Assembly (NCBI GenBank): GCA_947494925.1 | Contig: CANLWS010000012.1 | Span: 124,001-188,000, forward strand | Direction: 5' to 3' | Length of the DNA: 64,000 nt | Origin: an uncultured Alteromonadaceae bacterium | GTDB taxonomy: Bacteria > Pseudomonadota > Gammaproteobacteria > Enterobacterales > Alteromonadaceae | Shown here: positions 1-8,450 of the stretch, piece by piece | Layout of the letters: every line of letters starts with the position of its first letter | How positions within the stretch are numbered: the stretch's first letter is position 1 | Notes under the pieces: generated by a model | Seen by the model: only the letters and a program-made list of their open reading frames with translations | Told to the model about the DNA's origin: nothing | Database searches by the model: none | Made by a program: the position numbers and the translations under genes

Positions 1-121
1 CTGCCCTGGTTTGGTTAGAGCAATAATTCACACAAATATCGTGCCCCTGTCTTGCCAACATTAATGCTGTAGCAGCGCCGATACCGCGACTACCCCCGGT
101 GATTAGTGTGGTTTTTTGCAA
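1..121 (-). CDS. SDR family oxidoreductase, 5' fragment
   Basis: Only the first 40 codons lie in the window; the gene runs off the left edge. The reading frame gives the N-terminal Rossmann motif TGGSRGIG followed by a beta-alpha unit, the NAD(P)-binding signature of short-chain dehydrogenases/reductases. The start is a TTG at 119-121, preceded at 8 bp by GAGGAG (minus strand), so it overlaps the 3' end of the upstream chemoreceptor gene and is probably translationally coupled to it. Substrate cannot be inferred from the fragment. Confidence 0.8.
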   Translation of the reverse strand, partial: MQKTTLITGGSRGIGAATALMLARQGHDICVNYCSNQTRA

Positions 122-1248
122 TTCACTAACTCCTCAAGTCCTGAATTAATTTGCAAAATTAACTCAGAAGCCTCAGTTCCCAAGGCGATATTTTTTGCCG
201 AACCTTTGATCGCTTTTCGGGTATCCTCAGCCAACACATCAACACGCTCAGCTATTGTTGCCAGTCTGGTTTTCTCATCCTGTAGCTGACTTTCAACCTG
301 TTCCAGACTGGATCGAACTACAATAGATGCATCAGATACTTGCTGAGTAGAAAGATGTATGGAATTTTCACCGCTGGCCGTCGCCAACTGAGCCTTGCTC
401 ATTGAGGATGTTAATGATGACAGTGCGGAGTCCAGGCTTTGCTGATGCCTATTCAAGGTGCTCAGGTGAGAATCAATTTTGATTGCATTTTGTTTGGTTT
501 GGGCTGCCAGGTTTTTTACTTCGTCTGCGACCACAGCAAAACCTCTGCCAGCTTCACCAGCACGGGCTGCTTCGATGGCGGCGTTTAGCGCTAATAAATT
601 GGTCTGATCGGAAATAGTAGTGATGCCGCTGGCAAGTTCAGCAATACTTTCAAACTCGTTCAGAAATTGTTGTATTTCCGTCGACAGTCCCTGTGTCGCT
701 TCAAAAGAAACCTTCACATCATCGCCCAAATCAGCAATGTGCTCACACACAGATTGAAAGGCGCTGTCAACACTGTTCAAAGAATCCTGACTATTGGCTG
801 CTTGTAAGGCAAGTTGTTCACTTGTTTGTTCTGCATGCCTGGCTGTCTCGGCTACATCCTCCACAAAAGTGACCCGCTTACTTGAGGCTGCATTGACGTT
901 GCGTGCGTTTTGCGTGATATCAGCCGTCAATATACTGAGCTGCTCGGTCACTTTTTGAATGGGCTTTTCAGCTTCTACCAGGTCCTGAGTAGGAATATCC
1001 AAAGCATGTTGTTGTTGGTGCAAGACAGACAATGCACCTGAATAGGTTGAAACGAAGTAGGGTACCAGATATGTTAACAACAGGCTTCCCCAGACAATGT
1101 CGGCATCGCCCCATATGACCTGTCCCTGATTAATCAGGTTCAGAATACTGCCCACCACCAGAGAGGTGTTCAGAGATCGTTTCACAAGTGAGCCTGAAAA
1201 AGCGACTTCTACCCAGGTATCTTGTTTTTGCAGCACTGCTGTTGTCAT
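103..1248 (-). CDS. Methyl-accepting chemotaxis protein with NrtS-like membrane domain
   Basis: 381 residues. Residues about 213-250 hold the conserved hairpin tip of chemoreceptor signalling domains ([19 protein letters not shown] and [12 protein letters not shown]), flanked by long coiled coil. There is no periplasmic sensor domain. Instead residues about 20-74 form two membrane segments with [12 protein letters not shown] and [11 protein letters not shown], a pattern I recognise from NrtS-type nitrate/nitrite transport proteins, which are normally small stand-alone two-helix proteins. Role inferred: a membrane-anchored receptor signalling to CheA/CheW, possibly sensing something passing through or binding the membrane module. 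It overlaps the downstream SDR start by 19 bp. The signalling domain is certain from the sequence; the NrtS resemblance is from memory of the family. Confidence 0.93.
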   Translation of the reverse strand: MTTAVLQKQDTWVEVAFSGSLVKRSLNTSLVVGSILNLINQGQVIWGDADIVWGSLLLTYLVPYFVSTYSGALSVLHQQQHALDIPTQDLVEAEKPIQKVTEQLSILTADITQNARNVNAASSKRVTFVEDVAETARHAEQTSEQLALQAANSQDSLNSVDSAFQSVCEHIADLGDDVKVSFEATQGLSTEIQQFLNEFESIAELASGITTISDQTNLLALNAAIEAARAGEAGRGFAVVADEVKNLAAQTKQNAIKIDSHLSTLNRHQQSLDSALSSLTSSMSKAQLATASGENSIHLSTQQVSDASIVVRSSLEQVESQLQDEKTRLATIAERVDVLAEDTRKAIKGSAKNIALGTEASELILQINSGLEELVNCKKPH

Positions 1249-1329
1249 CTTGCCTCCGGTGTATCTCGCTTTTTATCATTTATTTTGTGGGTAAATGACC
1301 CTGTTTATTAGCAGCAAATTTCACGCTCG

Positions 1330-2454
1330 TTATTCTTTTAAAAACAACTGTGCCTCTCGTTGATCTATCCAAAAATCAAATTCACGCAAATAATTCATGC
1401 CTAACAACCCATCAGCTTCGCTGAATGATTCCATTGGTAACACTACAATGGCTATATCGTTTACCTGATAGTCTGCTATGGATAAATTCCGGATCCGATA
1501 AATAGGTGCGGTAATGAGTCCGCCCGCAGTGTTAACCCGATAGTTCCCGACAAATTCAGAGAAAGAAGAGCTGGATAACCTGGCAAAAGCATTGTCGGTT
1601 AACACTGTCGTAGAGGCGCCCGTATCTATCATCAGCCGCATTTTTTTGCTACCCATCCTGGCGTCTACCAAAAAATGATCTCCCCGCCTGACCAAGCCAA
1701 TCCCTCTGTCGAAGTTTTGTTCCTGAGGGGCTGAATCTTGCTGTGCTACTGGTGTTTCATAATTATCTCTTAACAGTGCACGGATACGAATCACATCGGG
1801 GTCATCCGGCAGCAAAGAAGCCAACACATATTCCATAAGTGATTCTGATTCAAGTCTGGCATAAGCTTCTGCCAACACGACAATAATACTCTTATTGGTG
1901 GGGTCAAATTGCCACAGTGGCTCTAAAAATGTAGCAAGAATATCCCAGGCATTTATCCCTCTGAGTTTTCTGACATTTTCACCTGTTAAGGATTCAATTC
2001 GTTGTAAAACCCAAACTCTCTGTGCATCTTCCAGCGGTACATCCAATAAACTATAGTAGTGAGCCAACACTTCAGCGATATCAGCGGTAAGGTCAATCAA
2101 TTGTGCTTCAAGCATCAGAAATTCAAGATCTTGCGGTGATTCTTGTAAATACCGCTGGATAACGTCCCGCGCCACGGAATATTGACCAGATTCTAACCAA
2201 AGTTCTATCTGTTCTATTTGCGCTGCTTTGTTAAGTGCGCCGTTGGAGCCAACTGTGTTTCTTTCCCTTTGTAATGCTGATGCTTCGTCTGTAACAGGCG
2301 ACTCTGAACCCTGTGCCGCCAACTGAGCAGCAATGTCACTCGTGCCGGAGTTACTTAATTGCTTGGACGCTGACATATTGGTAAAAAAATAGATGTTCAG
2401 AGCAATGGAAATACCAAGGCAGGCGACTAAAAAGAGAAGCAAACCAGATTTCAT
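1330..2454 (-). CDS. Retropepsin-like aspartic protease, membrane-anchored
   Basis: 374 residues. An N-terminal hydrophobic stretch (residues 3-25) acts as membrane anchor or signal. Residues about 80-230 are helical and TPR-like (ESGQYSVARDVIQRYL). The C-terminal 120 residues form a clan AA aspartic protease fold with the catalytic LMIDTGAS (Asp277) and the family's second motif DGLLGMNYL near residue 348. One Asp-Thr-Gly per chain means it must act as a dimer. It probably faces the periplasm. The start ATG overlaps the stop of the thioesterase gene by 4 bp, so the two are co-translated. Substrate unknown. Confidence 0.85.
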   Translation of the reverse strand: MKSGLLLFLVACLGISIALNIYFFTNMSASKQLSNSGTSDIAAQLAAQGSESPVTDEASALQRERNTVGSNGALNKAAQIEQIELWLESGQYSVARDVIQRYLQESPQDLEFLMLEAQLIDLTADIAEVLAHYYSLLDVPLEDAQRVWVLQRIESLTGENVRKLRGINAWDILATFLEPLWQFDPTNKSIIVVLAEAYARLESESLMEYVLASLLPDDPDVIRIRALLRDNYETPVAQQDSAPQEQNFDRGIGLVRRGDHFLVDARMGSKKMRLMIDTGASTTVLTDNAFARLSSSSFSEFVGNYRVNTAGGLITAPIYRIRNLSIADYQVNDIAIVVLPMESFSEADGLLGMNYLREFDFWIDQREAQLFLKE

Positions 2455-2903
2455 ATTACTTTCGCAGCGCCATAAATTTCTGAGAACGGTTTAGGCATAC
2501 GTTTGGGTTTACCATCAGATAAACCGATACAGACGAATTCAGTTTTTGCCTGCAACATGGTTTTTCCATCATTTTCGCGAATAAACTGAAAACGCCTCGC
2601 TAATTTTAGTCGCTTGTCACATTCCACGATCCAGGTTGCGCAGAGCAGTGTGTCACCCATTAATGCTGCGGCCAGATAATCTATTTCGTGGCGGCTAATA
2701 GCCATACCACGATCCAAATGTTGATATTGTTCGATAGTGAGTCCAAGTTTATTGGAATGAGACCAGGCTACTTGTTCCAACTTACTCACATAGGCGACAT
2801 TGTTGACATGATTGTAGTGATCTATCTGGGTTTTCTCTACGTGCCAGGTCAAGATGTGAGGTGCAGGAAGGTGCCAGTCGTAGTTAAGATGTTCTGAAGA
2901 CAA
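2451..2903 (-). CDS. Acyl-CoA thioesterase, hotdog fold (YbgC/FcbC-like)
   Basis: 150 residues, the usual size of a single hotdog domain. The motif IDHYNHVNNVAYVSKLEQ near residues 27-44 is the active-site region of 4-hydroxybenzoyl-CoA thioesterase-like enzymes (the Asp/His-Asn part of DxxxHVNN), which hydrolyse acyl-CoA thioesters in the cytoplasm. It sits two bases downstream of the FFLEELY-like gene and overlaps the protease gene by 4 bp, so this minus-strand run is an operon. The exact acyl substrate cannot be read from the sequence. Confidence 0.87.
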   Translation of the reverse strand: MSSEHLNYDWHLPAPHILTWHVEKTQIDHYNHVNNVAYVSKLEQVAWSHSNKLGLTIEQYQHLDRGMAISRHEIDYLAAALMGDTLLCATWIVECDKRLKLARRFQFIRENDGKTMLQAKTEFVCIGLSDGKPKRMPKPFSEIYGAAKVI

Positions 2904-2905
2904 AA

Positions 2906-3604
2906 CTAGTCTACCTCCGGAAGTGGATTAGGGCTATTTGGGTCAAATAGTGCCTTCATTATCTGCTTTTCGAGCTGCACTATCGGTAGAATGAAGTCTT
3001 CAACCTGACCGAGCTTTTTGAAGGCGTTGTATCCACTTTCTAAAAACTCATGCAGCGAAATAACGCCGGCCAGTTTAGCTGGCTTTCTGGATAACATCAG
3101 CAGTGTCGAGATCCCTTTTATTTTCACCACGTCAGCTAGATCCTCGCCGAGGGCTTCAATAAAATTGATTTGCTGTTCACGTTGTTGCTGATTTTGACAT
3201 TGCCAATAGGCGGCCGCATAGGTCTCACGATTGATGGGATTCGATTCCAACACTTTGGCCAGATCGAAATCCAGTTCAAAGGATAATCGGTTTAAATGCA
3301 GTGCAGACTCTAGGGAAACCAATGCTTTTTCAGGCAACAACTTTGCCATTTTAGGTACTACTTTGGCGATATCCTGGTCTCGCTGGGTAAAATCTTTTGG
3401 GCCATAAAGTTCTTGAATAAAAAACTGCATAGCCGGATTAAAGCGCTTCTGGGTCCATAAATTCTTGTGGCTAGCTAGCAGCCGTTTACATTGCCACGCT
3501 TGAAGTTCGCGGATTTTAATTAACATTCCACTGGATTGAGCCAGGTTATGTAAAGTTGCGACCTGGGATAGGTGTTGAATTATCAGACTAATATTATCGC
3601 TCAT
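2906..3604 (-). CDS. FFLEELY-motif-like protein of unknown function
   Basis: 232 residues from the ATG at 3604; a GTG two codons earlier (3610) is also possible. All-helical, soluble, no signal peptide. It contains FFIQELYGPKDFTQRDQDI near residues 60-80, which resembles a widespread proteobacterial family I know as 'FFLEELY motif protein'; its biochemical role is not established. The start lies inside the 3' end of the CBM9-like gene, so expression is coupled to it. Family assignment is from memory; no function is claimed. Confidence 0.75.
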   Translation of the reverse strand: MSDNISLIIQHLSQVATLHNLAQSSGMLIKIRELQAWQCKRLLASHKNLWTQKRFNPAMQFFIQELYGPKDFTQRDQDIAKVVPKMAKLLPEKALVSLESALHLNRLSFELDFDLAKVLESNPINRETYAAAYWQCQNQQQREQQINFIEALGEDLADVVKIKGISTLLMLSRKPAKLAGVISLHEFLESGYNAFKKLGQVEDFILPIVQLEKQIMKALFDPNSPNPLPEVD

Positions 3605-4328
3605 TACCACCCACTAACGTTATCTTGCCGAACACACTTGCATCTATCCAACCCCGATTTTTATCTCCATCTAGGGGTTTAACGTCAACCGACGCCATAA
3701 AGTGTTCCCTGTTCTCGCTGCTGTCATTGTCACAGTAAGCCAACATAAATCCGATTGTTTTGTCAGCGCTTAGCTTGACCGGCGGTACGGGCTTGTCATC
3801 ACGATAGGTACCTGGGTAAAGACTCATTGATACTTCCCAGATAATTTTATGTGGAGCCTCTGGGCTGCGCTGCCAGCGGCTTGTCAGATGCTCGTTATAC
3901 AAATGTGGCGTTTTATCATCGCCTATGTCAACGGCCTGGTTGTCCAGTGCAATGTGGTAAGCAAAGGCGTTGTGATTATATTGATGGATCCCGCCAGACC
4001 CATCTTCATCCACAAAAATCTCCAGACAGTCATCATCCCAATAACTTTCCAGCGGATCTGGATGAATGTCTAACAAAACATCATCAGTAATTTCCGCCTG
4101 CAGATAGAGGTGGTCATTATCCCAAAGTAGCCTGAACCGCCCGGAAAAGTCGGACTGGTCTGGCAAAGTGCCGACATTCAGGTACTTCAAAGACTGCCAC
4201 TTGCTTTGTTGCCATTGTGTATCATTATTTAAGCCGTCTATTACAGGTGGCTGAGGAGTGAAAGGAACATCCATACCCGTGGCAAAGAAACTCATTGATA
4301 ACGCGATTGCTGAAAAAGTTTTTAACAT
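3594..4328 (-). CDS. CBM9-like carbohydrate-binding domain protein, secreted
   Basis: 244 residues. A signal peptide (MLKTFSAIALSMSFFATG) is followed by a single beta-sandwich domain with features of the CBM9-like/DOMON-type sugar-binding fold: FRLLWDNDHLYLQAEITDD near residue 66, YWDDDCLEIFVDEDGSGG near 96, and a C-terminal GRE/NREHFMASVDVK stretch. Such domains bind sugars or occur in periplasmic carbohydrate utilisation. No catalytic domain is attached, so it may be a binding protein or a divergent enzyme accessory. It is the first gene of the minus-strand run that ends with the chemoreceptor. It overlaps the next gene by 11 bp. Confidence 0.8.
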   Translation of the reverse strand: MLKTFSAIALSMSFFATGMDVPFTPQPPVIDGLNNDTQWQQSKWQSLKYLNVGTLPDQSDFSGRFRLLWDNDHLYLQAEITDDVLLDIHPDPLESYWDDDCLEIFVDEDGSGGIHQYNHNAFAYHIALDNQAVDIGDDKTPHLYNEHLTSRWQRSPEAPHKIIWEVSMSLYPGTYRDDKPVPPVKLSADKTIGFMLAYCDNDSSENREHFMASVDVKPLDGDKNRGWIDASVFGKITLVGGNER

Positions 4329-4410
4329 ACAGATAAATTATTTGGGTTAGCTGTTTCGATAGCTTGTCGTAACTGAGACTATTTCACAACAGTATTATGC
4401 AGGTATTGTC

Positions 4411-4440
4411 TTGAGTTTTGCTTTGGAAGCCCGGTAAAAT
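4411..4440 (+). promoter_or_regulatory. Candidate sigma-70 promoter of epmC
   Basis: TTGAGT at 4411-4416 and TAAAAT at 4435-4440 are separated by 18 bp and followed by GCGCG, a common discriminator. Transcription would begin near 4447, downstream of the longest open start codons of epmC (TTG 4418, ATG 4439). This argues that translation begins at the TTG at 4475. Confidence 0.55.
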
Positions 4441-4474
4441 GCGCGGCCTTATTGTAATCTGGAGCATTGGCCAC

Positions 4475-5029
4475 TTGTCAGAACATTGTAGTCAGGACTT
4501 AATCGTACTGTTCAATCAGACGTTTTTGAAATCATACAATACTTTATTGGTTAAAGGAGATAGCGAACCTGTTTATCTGCCTTCTGATTCGACAAGAAAA
4601 AACAGCCACGTTGTATTTGCTCATGGCTACTTTGCCAGTGCATTGCATGAAATAGCGCATTGGTGCATCGCTGGTCGCGAGCGGAGATTGCTCGAAGATT
4701 ATGGCTATTGGTATTGTGCTGATGGCAGAGATGCAGAACAACAGGCTCAATTCGAAAAAGTGGAAATAAAACCGCAGGCTATCGAATGGGCATTTTCCGT
4801 TGCCGCCGGGAAACGCTTTCAGGTCAGTACCGACAATTTGTCTGGCGTTGAGCCTGACAGAGCGGCGTTCGAAAAAAATGTACACTCTCAAGTGTTGCAG
4901 TATCTGGCTGAAGGGTTTCCACCTCGGGCTGCGCAGTTTATTCAAGTGCTACGTAAGTTTTACAACACTTCTCCACTTAGTACTGCCGATTTTAATGTAT
5001 TCCGCCAGGAGGTGAAAGCTGTTGCCTAA
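4475..5029 (+). CDS. epmC: Elongation factor P hydroxylase EpmC (YfcM)
   Basis: EpmC hydroxylates the beta-lysyl-lysine of elongation factor P, the last step of EF-P maturation. The protein has the metal-site motif HEIAHWCIAGRERR and the characteristic DYGYWYCADGRD, both typical of YfcM. The open frame extends upstream to a TTG at 4418, but E. coli EpmC begins shortly before the segment matching SQDLIVLFNQTF, and a promoter occupies 4411-4440. I therefore choose the TTG at 4475, which has GGAG at 4461-4464, giving 184 residues (E. coli about 182). The 3' end overlaps the next gene by 8 bp. epmA and epmB are not in the window. Confidence 0.92.
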   Translation: MSEHCSQDLIVLFNQTFLKSYNTLLVKGDSEPVYLPSDSTRKNSHVVFAHGYFASALHEIAHWCIAGRERRLLEDYGYWYCADGRDAEQQAQFEKVEIKPQAIEWAFSVAAGKRFQVSTDNLSGVEPDRAAFEKNVHSQVLQYLAEGFPPRAAQFIQVLRKFYNTSPLSTADFNVFRQEVKAVA

Positions 5030-6176
5030 ATTCAAACTCGGACTGATTATCAATCCCTTTGCCGGTATTGGCGGTGAAGTTGCACTTAAAGGAAGCGATG
5101 GAGCTGAGGTCCGGGCAAAAGCCTTGGCCATGGGGGCGCAAAAAAAAGCCAATTTTAAAACCCGTCAGGCGTTAGAGCACTTGGCACAGCATCGGGATGA
5201 TATTCAGGTTTTCACCGCATCGGGTGAAATGGGCGAAGAAGTGTCAAAGTCGTTGCAATTCGACACTCAGGTAATCTACACACCCGACAGTGAGCAAACC
5301 GAAGCTGCGGATACACAAGAACTCGCCGGGCGACTTCTGGAGCATAAAGTTGACCTTATTCTTTTTGCAGGCGGCGATGGAACGGCTCGTAATATCTGTG
5401 ATGTGGTGACAGACAAATCCCCTGTAATCGGTATTCCTGCCGGATGCAAAATTCATTCTGGTGTCTATGCGATCACGCCAGCAGCTGCCGGCAGAGTCGT
5501 GGAAAAGGTAGTCACCGGGCAATTGGTCAGTGTTAACGAGTCGGAAGTTAAAGATATTGATGAACAGCTATTCAGGCAGGGGAAAGTGCAGGCCAAGCAT
5601 TACGGAGAGATGTTAGTAGCAGGGGACTTACATTATGTACAAGCCGTAAAATCAGGTGGCAAAGAATCGCAGGAGCTGGTTCTGGATGATATCGCAGCAC
5701 AGGTTATTGAAGACATGGAGGAGAACCCCTCACATCTGTATGTTATGGGGTCGGGTTCAACTGTTGCCGCAATAATGGATCATTTGGGTTTGGATAACAC
5801 GCTCCTGGGAGTCGATCTCATTCAGGGAAAGCAACTCCTAGCAAAGGATCTGACAGCTCAGGAGTTGGTGGAAATAACAATTGGCAAACCTACCAAACTG
5901 GTGCTCACACTTATTGGCGGGCAAGGACATATATTCGGGCGTGGAAATCAGCAACTTACTCCGGATTTCCTGGAGCAGATAGGGCGCGAAAATATAATAG
6001 TTGTGGCGACAAAAACCAAGCTTGAATCACTCGCTGGCCGACCGCTTTTAGTGGATTTCGGCGATCCACTAAAAGAATCTGGGTTTAATGGCCTTATCAA
6101 GGTAACAACCGGCTATCGGGACCAGGTGTTGTACCCAGTGACAAATCAACCTTCTGAATCGGAGTTACGAAAGTAA
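5022..6176 (+). CDS. ATP-NAD kinase family protein
   Basis: 384 residues. The N-terminal domain starts LGLIINPFAGIGG and contains AGGDGTARNI near residue 117, the GGDGT nucleotide motif of the NAD kinase/diacylglycerol kinase superfamily. Length and the C-terminal half (GGQGHIFGRGNQQLTPDFL) fit the COG3199 'ATP-NAD/AcoX kinase' group rather than the canonical 300-residue NadK. The activity is presumably phosphorylation of a nucleotide or lipid-like substrate; the true substrate is unsettled. The start is TTG at 5022 with AGGAGG at 5007-5012, inside the end of epmC; yfcL follows after 2 bp, so all three form an operon. Confidence 0.87.
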   Translation: MPKFKLGLIINPFAGIGGEVALKGSDGAEVRAKALAMGAQKKANFKTRQALEHLAQHRDDIQVFTASGEMGEEVSKSLQFDTQVIYTPDSEQTEAADTQELAGRLLEHKVDLILFAGGDGTARNICDVVTDKSPVIGIPAGCKIHSGVYAITPAAAGRVVEKVVTGQLVSVNESEVKDIDEQLFRQGKVQAKHYGEMLVAGDLHYVQAVKSGGKESQELVLDDIAAQVIEDMEENPSHLYVMGSGSTVAAIMDHLGLDNTLLGVDLIQGKQLLAKDLTAQELVEITIGKPTKLVLTLIGGQGHIFGRGNQQLTPDFLEQIGRENIIVVATKTKLESLAGRPLLVDFGDPLKESGFNGLIKVTTGYRDQVLYPVTNQPSESELRK

Positions 6177-6178
6177 TA

Positions 6179-6469
6179 ATGGAAACGGAAACCCCCTTAT
6201 CTAAATTTATCGAAAATGCTGAATCCTTTCTCGATGATATTGTTGATTGTGGCACTGATCAGGAACTCTTTGTTGCCGGTTACTTACACGGACATTTTTC
6301 ACTTGTCATCAGTCAACTGGATACAGACAATTTCCAATTTAAACAAGTACTTAATGACGCAATGTACGAAAGCCTGCAACGGGCGTTTGAGCAGGGAGAA
6401 CTTGAGCCAGACGATCAGGCAGAGGTATTTTCATTGTGGCAGAAGATCTTTGCAATGGACCTATCCTAG
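6179..6469 (+). CDS. yfcL: YfcL family protein
   Basis: 96 residues, acidic and helical, matching the YfcL family (ENAESFLDDIVDCGTDQELF; YLHGHFSLV). Function is unknown. In E. coli yfcL lies beside epmC and mnmC, and here it directly follows epmC and the ATP-NAD kinase-like gene with a 2-bp gap, so the neighbourhood is conserved. Confidence 0.85.
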   Translation: METETPLSKFIENAESFLDDIVDCGTDQELFVAGYLHGHFSLVISQLDTDNFQFKQVLNDAMYESLQRAFEQGELEPDDQAEVFSLWQKIFAMDLS

Positions 6470-6635
6470 TTGTTGTTGAATTCGGGCTAGCTCGGCCATC
6501 ATGCTATCGTCGCTGACGAATTTATTCTACGAGCTCGACCTTTTGAAAATTTCGTCTAATCTTAGATGTTAACCCCGAATAACAAAATACATACAAGGCA
6601 CAACATAGGACCATATTGCTGTGCCAGGATTCAGA

Positions 6636-6830
6636 ATGAAAATGGACGCTAACGGATTACTCAAGAAGCACTCAGAAACCCAATTCGAACCATGCGGAAA
6701 AGATGATTATGGCGCCTATATGATCATCGAAGATTACGTGATCCATGTACGGTCAGATGATCTTCCTATTACTCAAGGTCAGGCATTGAGTGAAATTTGG
6801 CCACTGGTCAACAAATTCCAGCGGATTTAG
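6636..6830 (+). CDS. Small protein of unknown function
   Basis: 64 residues from ATG 6636 with AGGA at 6626-6629; an in-frame GTG occurs at 6621. The product is soluble, mixed charge, with EDYVIHVRSDDLPITQGQAL in the middle. I do not recognise it. It is isolated between yfcL and the FlgO-like genes. Presence of a ribosome site and natural codon use support it, but no family evidence does. Confidence 0.45.
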   Translation: MKMDANGLLKKHSETQFEPCGKDDYGAYMIIEDYVIHVRSDDLPITQGQALSEIWPLVNKFQRI

Positions 6831-7060
6831 TCATCATCAATTCCGCTCCCTGAACGCTAAGTACTGCACAATGCTTGCCGTCAAAAAGGACAAATATTGC
6901 CGCTTTAACCCGCAAAAGTATTCAGACGTTAGTCTTCAACCCTTTCAAATGGCCCAAGATCAAATAATAATAATTGGCGCACTTATTGCTGAACAACAGC
7001 ACTATTATTTTCGATCTCGAAGCACGCAGGTATTTGGTGCAGCGAAAAGGAACAGCACTG

Positions 7061-7669
7061 ATGAGCAAGTTGAAAAGTTTGAGTGCGGCAGTATTTGTTA
7101 CATTTGCGCTATCAGGTTGCGCGAGTGTTGAAGAGCCTGTTGCGGATAACGAATTTTTGCATACTGAACCCGCTATGCCGCTGGGTAACGTCGAATATCA
7201 TACGGCGATACTGGCTGAAGAGTTGTTTACTAACCTTCCGTTGAACAGACAGCACCGTTATGCTGTTGCAACTTTTGTCCCAATTCAAAGCATGCGCTTC
7301 AACGCAAAAATGCAGAGTCCTTTAATGTTACTCGGCCATCAGCTTGAGCAAGGACTGATGACCGAAGCCAGCAGAAGGGGCTTTATTACTCAAGACTATA
7401 AAACTTCGAACGATATAGTAGTTATGGACGATTCGGAAACCGTGTTTTCCCGAGATATAGCAAAACTATCTGCCACTCAAAGTGCTGACTTTTTTATTTC
7501 CGGCACTATTACTGAACAACAGGAAGGGGCTATTGTGAATGCCCGTATTATTCACGTGCAGACGAAAGATGTGGTTGCCGCGGCGACTAAGTTTTTTCCC
7601 GCCGAGTTGTTCTGGCAGCGCGAAAAAGTCACTAGCCGGAATGGTATGATATACAGAACCGGTTCATAA
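7061..7669 (+). CDS. FlgO-family outer-membrane lipoprotein (copy 1)
   Basis: 202 residues from the ATG at 7061, which has AAAGG at 7046-7050; the frame is open further upstream but only this start gives a proper lipoprotein signal (MSKLKSLSAAVFVTFALSGC, Cys about residue 20). The mature part has the FlgO-domain pattern: YAVATFVPIQS, a GHQLEQGL helix, FSRDIAKLSA, and ISGTITEQQEGAIVNARIIH. FlgO is an outer-membrane lipoprotein required with FlgP/FlgT for sheathed polar flagella in Vibrio. This is the first of three tandem homologues; it is the most divergent and shortest. Confidence 0.83.
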   Translation: MSKLKSLSAAVFVTFALSGCASVEEPVADNEFLHTEPAMPLGNVEYHTAILAEELFTNLPLNRQHRYAVATFVPIQSMRFNAKMQSPLMLLGHQLEQGLMTEASRRGFITQDYKTSNDIVVMDDSETVFSRDIAKLSATQSADFFISGTITEQQEGAIVNARIIHVQTKDVVAAATKFFPAELFWQREKVTSRNGMIYRTGS

Positions 7670-7685
7670 GCAGCGAGGTAACAAG

Positions 7686-8450
7686 GTGAAGCATTTAGGT
7701 GTAATTGTAATTGGGTGTGGCTTGCTTAGTGGTTGCGCCAGCTGGTTTGGTAGCGATGACCAACAAGCAGGGGAAGCCATGGATAACGCTGCTGCTCCGG
7801 AAATGCAAGTGGTCAATATCAGGTCAAAGCAAATAGACAATGAAGATGCGCGCGAGATGGCCCTTGAGCAATTCTATAAAGGGCAATCTGGAGTCAGCGA
7901 TAGCTATGGTTCGCTTGCCGGACAACCCCACTATGCGAATGGGAAGAGCGCTTACAATGGCAGGATGTTGACTAAACATGTTGGGGACTATGTGCAGAAT
8001 ATGGCACAGGATCTGGTCTCAAATATGGAATACGTGACAGACAAGACACCCATAGGGATAACGACCTTTGCTCTCATAGACAGTGACCTGCAGCAAACCA
8101 ACCTTCTCGGTTATCAGCTGGCAGAGTCCTTTGTGCACGAGCTGCATAAATTTCGTATTCCGGTCATTGATTTTAAGGCCACTGACTATATTCGGGTAAC
8201 GGATGCGGGAGACTTTATTTTAACCAGAGATTTTCTGGAATTAAGCAGTAGCGCCAAGATAGATTATATTTTGACCGGGACCATGACTAAACACCAAGGT
8301 GGTTACCTGGTTAACGCAAGAATCTTAGGACTTGAAACTAAAGCCGTTGTCGCCACATCTCAAATGCTACTGCCATTTTATGTTGTCGATGCCTTGTTAC
8401 CCAGTGACCAGAGCATGATGGACGGCGTTACTCTGACGCAGGGCGAATAA
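7686..8450 (+). CDS. FlgO-family outer-membrane lipoprotein (copy 2)
   Basis: 254 residues, GTG start with GAGG just upstream. Lipoprotein signal ending LLSGC (Cys about residue 17). After a variable linker the FlgO domain shows IGITTFALIDSDLQQTN, LLGYQLAESF, PVIDFKATDYIRV, FILTRDFLELSSSAKIDY and LTGTMTKHQGGYLVNAR, the best match of the three copies to canonical FlgO. It begins 16 bp after copy 1 and abuts copy 3, so the three are one transcript. Predicted location is the outer membrane, periplasmic or surface side. A structural flagellar role is inferred from family, not context, because no flagellar cluster is nearby. Confidence 0.87.
   Translation: MKHLGVIVIGCGLLSGCASWFGSDDQQAGEAMDNAAAPEMQVVNIRSKQIDNEDAREMALEQFYKGQSGVSDSYGSLAGQPHYANGKSAYNGRMLTKHVGDYVQNMAQDLVSNMEYVTDKTPIGITTFALIDSDLQQTNLLGYQLAESFVHELHKFRIPVIDFKATDYIRVTDAGDFILTRDFLELSSSAKIDYILTGTMTKHQGGYLVNARILGLETKAVVATSQMLLPFYVVDALLPSDQSMMDGVTLTQGE

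Noticed and set aside
4544-4945. 133-codon minus-strand frame opposite epmC
   Set aside because: It is antisense to a well conserved gene and has no signal of its own.
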